Assembly: GCA_964498095.1 (NCBI GenBank)
Contig: CAZCFY010000002.1
Coordinates: forward strand, 1 to 64,000
DNA from: SG-bin7 sp964498095
GTDB lineage: Bacteria > Bdellovibrionota > Bdellovibrionia > Bdellovibrionales > SG-bin7
DNA: 64,000 nucleotides
Direction: 5' to 3'
Positions within the stretch are counted from its first letter, which is position 1. Each line of letters opens with the position of its first letter. Positions 59,913-64,000 of the stretch are shown one piece after another. The notes beneath the pieces were generated by a model. That model had not been told where the DNA came from, did no database searches, and worked only from the letters and a program-made list of their open reading frames with translations. The translations under genes were made by a program, and so were the position numbers.

Positions 59913-59937
59913 AAGAGCCCATGGATGGGCTTTCTTT
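59913..59937 (+). terminator. Hairpin in the mraZ leader, possible attenuator
   Basis: GCCCAT-GG-ATGGGC (59917-59930) forms a stable stem with flanking A/T pairs, followed by TTTCTTTATC. It looks like an intrinsic terminator and lies only 12-20 bases before the mraZ ATG. Confidence 0.45.
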
Positions 59938-59949
59938 ATCGGGGCTAGG

Positions 59950-60414
59950 ATGGACCAAAAGTTTCGCGGTCGCTTTGAAGCGACGATCGATCAAAAAGGA
60001 CGTTTGCTTTTACCTTCATCACTGCGGGATGTTTTAGGTAATTTGCCCCTAGTCCTCACAAACTCTCAATTTAGAAAATCACGTTGTCTGGATGGTTACT
60101 CTTTAGTTTCGTGGGAGCATCTGGAAAAAAAGATAGCTGGCATGTCCCCGCTAAAAGTCGAGATACAGGCGTTTCAAAGATTTTATCTCGCCAACGCGCA
60201 GGTTTTAGAGACCGATAATCAAAACCGTATTCTTGTTCCAAGAAATTTACGTGAATACGCGGAGATCGAAGACCGCGTCGTGATTCTTGGTATGGGTGAA
60301 AAGTTAGAAATTTGGAGCGCGTCTAAATGGAATAAACTCTACGAAGATCTAGCCGATTCTTTCGAGGATACTTTGGCGGCCGTAGCAGCCCTAGAATCCA
60401 AGGAGAAGCCCTAA
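59950..60414 (+). CDS. mraZ: Transcriptional regulator MraZ
   Basis: The 154-residue protein has two SpoVT/AbrB-like repeats; the family motif D-Q-K-G-R-L-L-L-P-S at about 16-25 and D-N-Q-N-R-I-L-V-P-R-N-L near 92-103. MraZ binds TGGG repeats and represses the dcw operon. It starts the dcw cluster with four matching repeats upstream. Its TAA overlaps the rsmH ATG (TAATG). Confidence 0.94.
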   Translation: MDQKFRGRFEATIDQKGRLLLPSSLRDVLGNLPLVLTNSQFRKSRCLDGYSLVSWEHLEKKIAGMSPLKVEIQAFQRFYLANAQVLETDNQNRILVPRNLREYAEIEDRVVILGMGEKLEIWSASKWNKLYEDLADSFEDTLAAVAALESKEKP

Positions 60415-61295
60415 TGACGGCCGCGTCACTTTCGCACTTACCGGTAATGCTTAATGAAGTGATCGGGGTTTTCAAAGAATCTCAAGCGCCGTTAAAAGTT
60501 TTGCTAGATGGAACTTTTGGCCGCGGCGGTCACACGAAAGCGCTATTAGAAAACTTTCCGGGGCTTCACGTTTGGGCCATGGATCAAGATCAAGACGCGA
60601 TTGCCGCCGGAAAGAATTTAAATTTGCCAAATCTCACTCTTGTTCACGGTAATTTTAGTGAGTTTGAAAAAATCGAACACAAAAGTTTTGACGGAATTTT
60701 GCTTGATCTTGGAGTGAGTTCACCGCAATTAGATGATGCCGCCCGCGGTTTTAGTTTTTACCACGACGGCCCCTTGGATATGCGCATGGATCGCACGCAA
60801 AAAATAACCGCTGCGGATATCGTCAACGGTTGGAGCGAAGAAGAATTAATCGAGTTATTTAAAGAGCTCGGTGAAGTCCGAAATCCCAACCGCGTCGTGC
60901 GCGCTATCGTTCATGACCGCAAATTAAAACCTTTTGAAACGACTCGCCAGCTTGCCAGTATGATCGAGAGGGTAAGTGGTTGGCGCAAAAAGGGTTTTAA
61001 TCCCGCGACGCAATACTTCATGGCGCTGCGCCTGCAAGTCAACGGTGAGTTGCGCGTGCTCGAAGAAACCCTGCCGAAACTCATGAAGGCGCTTTCCGAC
61101 AAAGGTCGGGCGGTTGTTATTACATTTCATTCTTTAGAAGACAGAATCGTAAAAAATATTTTTAAAAATAATCCTGAGCTAGGACGGCCAGTCAGTAAAA
61201 AAGTGGTGAAGCCCTCTCGGGAAGAAGAAAAGTCTAATCCACGCAGCCGAAGTGCAAAATTGCGTGCATTTGAGAGAGGTGTTTATGAGTATTAA
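60414..61295 (+). CDS. rsmH: 16S rRNA m4C1402 methyltransferase
   Basis: The 293-residue MraW/RsmH enzyme methylates C1402 of 16S rRNA with SAM. It opens with H-L-P-V-M-L-N-E-V and has D-G-T-F-G-R-G-G-H-T (SAM loop), D-L-G-V-S-S-P-Q-L-D and F-H-S-L-E-D-R-I-V-K. It overlaps mraZ by one base and ftsL by eleven bases, the usual dcw order. Confidence 0.96.
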   Translation: MTAASLSHLPVMLNEVIGVFKESQAPLKVLLDGTFGRGGHTKALLENFPGLHVWAMDQDQDAIAAGKNLNLPNLTLVHGNFSEFEKIEHKSFDGILLDLGVSSPQLDDAARGFSFYHDGPLDMRMDRTQKITAADIVNGWSEEELIELFKELGEVRNPNRVVRAIVHDRKLKPFETTRQLASMIERVSGWRKKGFNPATQYFMALRLQVNGELRVLEETLPKLMKALSDKGRAVVITFHSLEDRIVKNIFKNNPELGRPVSKKVVKPSREEEKSNPRSRSAKLRAFERGVYEY

Positions 61296-61566
61296 GCCAT
61301 TTATCAGTGTCGTGCTCGTGATTCTCACGCTGTTTTCACTAGTATTCATGAAAATGGACATTCGACGTTTAAGCTATTCTGTGCTTCAATTAGCTCAGAA
61401 GGAAAAGCTGATGAAGGACCGTTACCGCTACCGTTCGCTAAAGCTGGCGCAAGTTATGCGGACCGAACGTATAAAGAGTTATGCGCAAACCTATTTGGCA
61501 TTAAACGAAGCGCAGCGCGGACAGATTATTCACATGACGGGAGACCGCATCGCTTTAAAGCAATAG
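61285..61566 (+). CDS. ftsL: FtsL-like cell division protein
   Basis: The 93-residue product has a short cytoplasmic start, one membrane helix (about 6-27) and a coiled-coil periplasmic domain (about 30-80) as in FtsL, which joins FtsB and FtsQ in the divisome and recruits FtsW/FtsI. ATG at 61285 is preceded by GAGAGAGG. Placement between rsmH and ftsI supports the call, since sequence similarity among FtsL proteins is low. Confidence 0.85.
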   Translation: MSIKPFISVVLVILTLFSLVFMKMDIRRLSYSVLQLAQKEKLMKDRYRYRSLKLAQVMRTERIKSYAQTYLALNEAQRGQIIHMTGDRIALKQ

Positions 61567-61579
61567 TTCGACGAGGTTT

Positions 61580-63532
61580 ATGCGTTTAAGAGTTCAACTC
61601 ATATTTACGATTTGCTTTTTGATATGGTGTTCACTCTTATTGCGCGCGGCTTACATTCAACTTTTGCCCAATGAGAGATTAGAAACCACCGTCAAGAAAC
61701 AGTATCAAAGTCATTTGTCGATCAACGCGCGCCGTGGGACGATTTTTGACCGCAACGGTCAAGAGCTTGCGGTATCTACGACGAGTTACTCTCTATATGC
61801 GGACCCAAAAATTATCGAGCATCCAAAAAAAGTCGCGGCGCAACTGGCGCCCTTCGTCGGCTATTCACCCGCAGAGATCAGACGTAAAATTTCCGACGAT
61901 CAGAAACGCTTCGTCTGGTTAAAACGTCATCTTGATTTTTCGGAAAAAGAAAAAATCGAAAAATTAAAAATCACCGGCATCGGTTTTATTGAAGATTCAA
62001 AAAGATTTTATCCGAACGGAAAGCTCTTATCGCCAGTACTTGGCTTTGTCGGTGCCGACGGTGCCGGCCTCGAAGGCCTGGAGCTTTTTTATAATGAAGA
62101 ATTAAAAGGGCAGAAATTAAAAGTAAGTCTCCCCAAGGATGCGCGTGGACGCCCGCTTATGTTGCCGCATGAAATTTTAGTGACCGATCCCAATGGCGAA
62201 AGTATTGAGCTTACTATCGACCGTGACTTGCAGTTTGATCTTGAACAAGAACTTATGAATGCGATCGCGAAATTCAAAGCGGATGGCGCGTGGGGAGTCA
62301 TGTTAAATCCCAAAACGTCAGAAATCTTAGCAATGGCCAGCGTGCCCCACTTTGATCCCAATAATCCCTCCGAAGGCGATGGGAGAAAATATTTTAAGAA
62401 CCGCGTCGTTACCGATGTTTACGAGCCAGGCAGTACGTTAAAGACCATCCTGGTTGCGGGTGGTCTAAGAGACAAAGCATTGTCGCCCAATAAAAATTAT
62501 TACTGCGAAAAGGGATTTTTTAAAATTGGCAAACGCGTGATTACGGAGGCCGAAAGTTCTCATCGCTTCGAAAATCTGACCGTGACCGATATTTTAGGGT
62601 TTTCCTCGAATATTGGTTCGGCCAAGATTGCTTTGGAAATGGGAGCGAAAAATTACCGTAAAATTTTAGAAGATTTTGGTTTTGGAAAGAAAACAGGCGT
62701 TGATTTTCAAGGTGAGAGCGCAGGGCTGTTAAGTGCTCTTCCTTGGAATGATCACTTGTTGAGTAACGTAGGGTTTGGTCACGGCATCGCGACGTCAGCT
62801 CTACAGGTAGCTAACGCTTACGCGGCTATTGCAAATGGTGGAGAATTGCATCAACCTTATTTGGTAAAATCGATCCGCGGCGCGGGAAATAATTTTTTCT
62901 ATCAAGCTTCAGCGAAATTAATTCATCGCGTTTTGCCCACCGACGTCGCGGAACAAACAACACTCATGCTGACGACTGTGACTGGCAAAGAACGCACCGG
63001 AGAGGCCGCGCGTGTTTTGGGGTACCCCGTGGCCGGTAAAACCGGTACGGCGCAAAAAGTAAATCCCAATGGACGTGGTTACTTGGAGAAGGCTTATATT
63101 TCCAGTTTCGCGGGATTTCTTCCTGCTAATGATCCGCGCATAGTGATTTATCTTGCCATTGATAATCCGCGCACGTCCTATTATGCATCGCAAGTAGCCG
63201 CTCCGGTATTTGCAAAAGTTGCGGCGCGCGCCGTCCGTCACTTAGGTATTTCCCCCAGCCAAATCACCGAAAATGACGTCCTTCCGTCGCATTTTGCGCC
63301 CAAAAAAGCTAAGCAGGATACTTTGAAAAAGGCCAGGGCCATTGCTAACAGTCATATAATGCCCGATTTACGTGGGTTGACTCTGCGGGAAGTTTACCGT
63401 CAGTTGCATCCGGAATCCTACGACATAACATGGCATGGACGGGGTACCGTGAAGCAAACTTTTCCCGCGCCGGGCGATGCGTTGCCAAAAGATAACAAAG
63501 TTCGGCTCGTATTAGGGTTTGACGAGAATTAA
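61580..63532 (+). CDS. ftsI: Penicillin-binding protein FtsI with a PASTA domain
   Basis: The 650-residue transpeptidase builds septal peptidoglycan. It has a cytoplasmic stub, a membrane helix (about 8-26), a PBP dimer domain (R-R-G-T-I-F-D-R-N-G at about 51-60), the S-T-L-K active site (Ser285/Lys288), the S-S-N motif (about 335) and K-T-G-T-A (about 476). A single PASTA domain (about 590-648) ends the chain. PASTA on FtsI is more typical of Gram-positive and spore-forming groups; it also occurs in some deltaproteobacterial lineages. Confidence 0.95.
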   Translation: MRLRVQLIFTICFLIWCSLLLRAAYIQLLPNERLETTVKKQYQSHLSINARRGTIFDRNGQELAVSTTSYSLYADPKIIEHPKKVAAQLAPFVGYSPAEIRRKISDDQKRFVWLKRHLDFSEKEKIEKLKITGIGFIEDSKRFYPNGKLLSPVLGFVGADGAGLEGLELFYNEELKGQKLKVSLPKDARGRPLMLPHEILVTDPNGESIELTIDRDLQFDLEQELMNAIAKFKADGAWGVMLNPKTSEILAMASVPHFDPNNPSEGDGRKYFKNRVVTDVYEPGSTLKTILVAGGLRDKALSPNKNYYCEKGFFKIGKRVITEAESSHRFENLTVTDILGFSSNIGSAKIALEMGAKNYRKILEDFGFGKKTGVDFQGESAGLLSALPWNDHLLSNVGFGHGIATSALQVANAYAAIANGGELHQPYLVKSIRGAGNNFFYQASAKLIHRVLPTDVAEQTTLMLTTVTGKERTGEAARVLGYPVAGKTGTAQKVNPNGRGYLEKAYISSFAGFLPANDPRIVIYLAIDNPRTSYYASQVAAPVFAKVAARAVRHLGISPSQITENDVLPSHFAPKKAKQDTLKKARAIANSHIMPDLRGLTLREVYRQLHPESYDITWHGRGTVKQTFPAPGDALPKDNKVRLVLGFDEN

Positions 63533-63582
63533 ATTTCTTCGTTAACTTTATTCTTAAGCACCCTTCAAATTTGCGAGGTTTC

Positions 63583-64000
63583 ATGAAAAATATTTTGATC
63601 GTGTTTTTAATAGCAGTTGGTTTTATCGGTTGTGACGGAAGCAATTCTTCCAAAGAAGATAATGGGCCCAAAATTCAGTGGTTCGAAGGCTCATTGGATA
63701 AGGCGCTAGAGAAATCAAAATCCAGTGATAAAGCCCTATTTGTTTATTGGGGAGCGGCTTGGTGTCCACCATGTAATCTTTTAAAGTCGACGGTTTTTAA
63801 AGACCCTACTTTCGTCGAGTCTACGCGAAAGTTCATTGCGGTTTATCTTGATGGCGATACGGAGAGTGCTCAGCAATGGGGCGAAAAACTAAAAGCTTCG
63901 GGCTATCCCACAATTATGGTTTTAAACCCCAAAGGCGAAGAAGTTGTGCGGTTGACTACGACTCTGCCGGCTAAATCTTTGGCGGCAACGTTGGATGCCG
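63583..64000 (+). CDS. Thioredoxin-like lipoprotein, truncated by the window end
   Basis: The visible 139 residues start with a lipoprotein signal (lipobox F-I-G-C, Cys17) and lead to a thioredoxin fold with the redox motif W-C-P-P-C (about residue 55-59) and the cis-Pro segment G-Y-P-T-I-M-V-L-N. GAGG precedes the ATG by four bases. It is likely a membrane-anchored reductase or isomerase, perhaps for periplasmic thiols together with DsbD. The gene runs beyond 64000. It stands where murE would be expected after ftsI. Confidence 0.82.
   Translation, partial: MKNILIVFLIAVGFIGCDGSNSSKEDNGPKIQWFEGSLDKALEKSKSSDKALFVYWGAAWCPPCNLLKSTVFKDPTFVESTRKFIAVYLDGDTESAQQWGEKLKASGYPTIMVLNPKGEEVVRLTTTLPAKSLAATLDA

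Noticed and set aside
1..64000. Possible mobile element or prophage
   Set aside because: No transposase, integrase, phage structural gene, attachment repeat or tRNA target was seen; the short repeats look like REP-type elements instead.

Overview
The window is a compact bacterial chromosome segment with no rRNA, tRNA, CRISPR array, insertion sequence or integrase that I can recognise. The gene set (two flagellins with sigma28-type promoters, motA/motB, DivIVA in a Gram-negative setting, a DUF1592/DUF1552 pair, Tad-type TadC with FHA proteins, and lipoproteins with an unusual F-Q-N-C or F-N-S-C lipobox) best fits a member of the Bdellovibrionota or a close relative. This is inferred from gene content only; no marker phylogeny was possible.

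Layout. 1-6.2 kb: secreted proteins, yacG, an HU protein, a degenerate phosphofructokinase-fold protein and a solute-binding lipoprotein. 6.2-8.7 kb: a dolichol-kinase-like protein, pssA and asd. 8.9-12.6 kb: exbB/exbD, a sulfatase-fold lipoprotein that lacks the catalytic motifs, and a radical SAM enzyme. 12.7-19.1 kb: a tightly overlapping minus-strand operon of tadC-like, DUF192, three different FHA proteins and a PP2C-fold protein without metal ligands. 19.1-23.2 kb: maf, yggS, proC, divIVA, a HAD protein and yggU, interrupted by a nucleotidyltransferase/ribbon-helix-helix pair with its own palindromic operator. 23.2-33.6 kb: outer-membrane proteins, an MFS transporter, valS, xth, rnr and a UbiB-type kinase. 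33.6-35.9 kb: two flagellins, each with a sigma28-like promoter, and a 31-residue membrane micropeptide. 36-45.6 kb: a lipoprotein, ilvE, a cytochrome P460 under an apparent Crp/Fnr site and a sequestered ribosome binding site, the Crp/Fnr regulator, a rhomboid protease, folA, thyA, an HD phosphohydrolase, a cupin, dsbD and a lipase-like hydrolase. 45.7-53.8 kb: motA/motB, a DEDDh exonuclease with a WYL-like tail, a signal peptidase II with a HAMP-like extension, a GGDEF protein, dacB and mltD. 53.9-59.8 kb: a cysteine-rich secreted protein, DUF1592 and DUF1552 proteins, hpt, upp (with an assembly gap) and a zinc-ribbon membrane protein. 59.9-64 kb: the start of the dcw cluster (mraZ, rsmH, ftsL, ftsI), then a truncated thioredoxin-like lipoprotein gene.

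Themes. Genes are packed with stop/start overlaps, and five of ten convergent pairs share exactly four bases at their stop codons. Three proteins keep an enzyme fold but have lost the catalytic residues. Short interspersed palindromic repeats of three sequence types sit in the intergenic gaps. The strongest candidates for something undescribed are the TadC/FHA/pseudo-PP2C operon, the LspA-HAMP fusion and the autoregulated nucleotidyltransferase/RHH pair.
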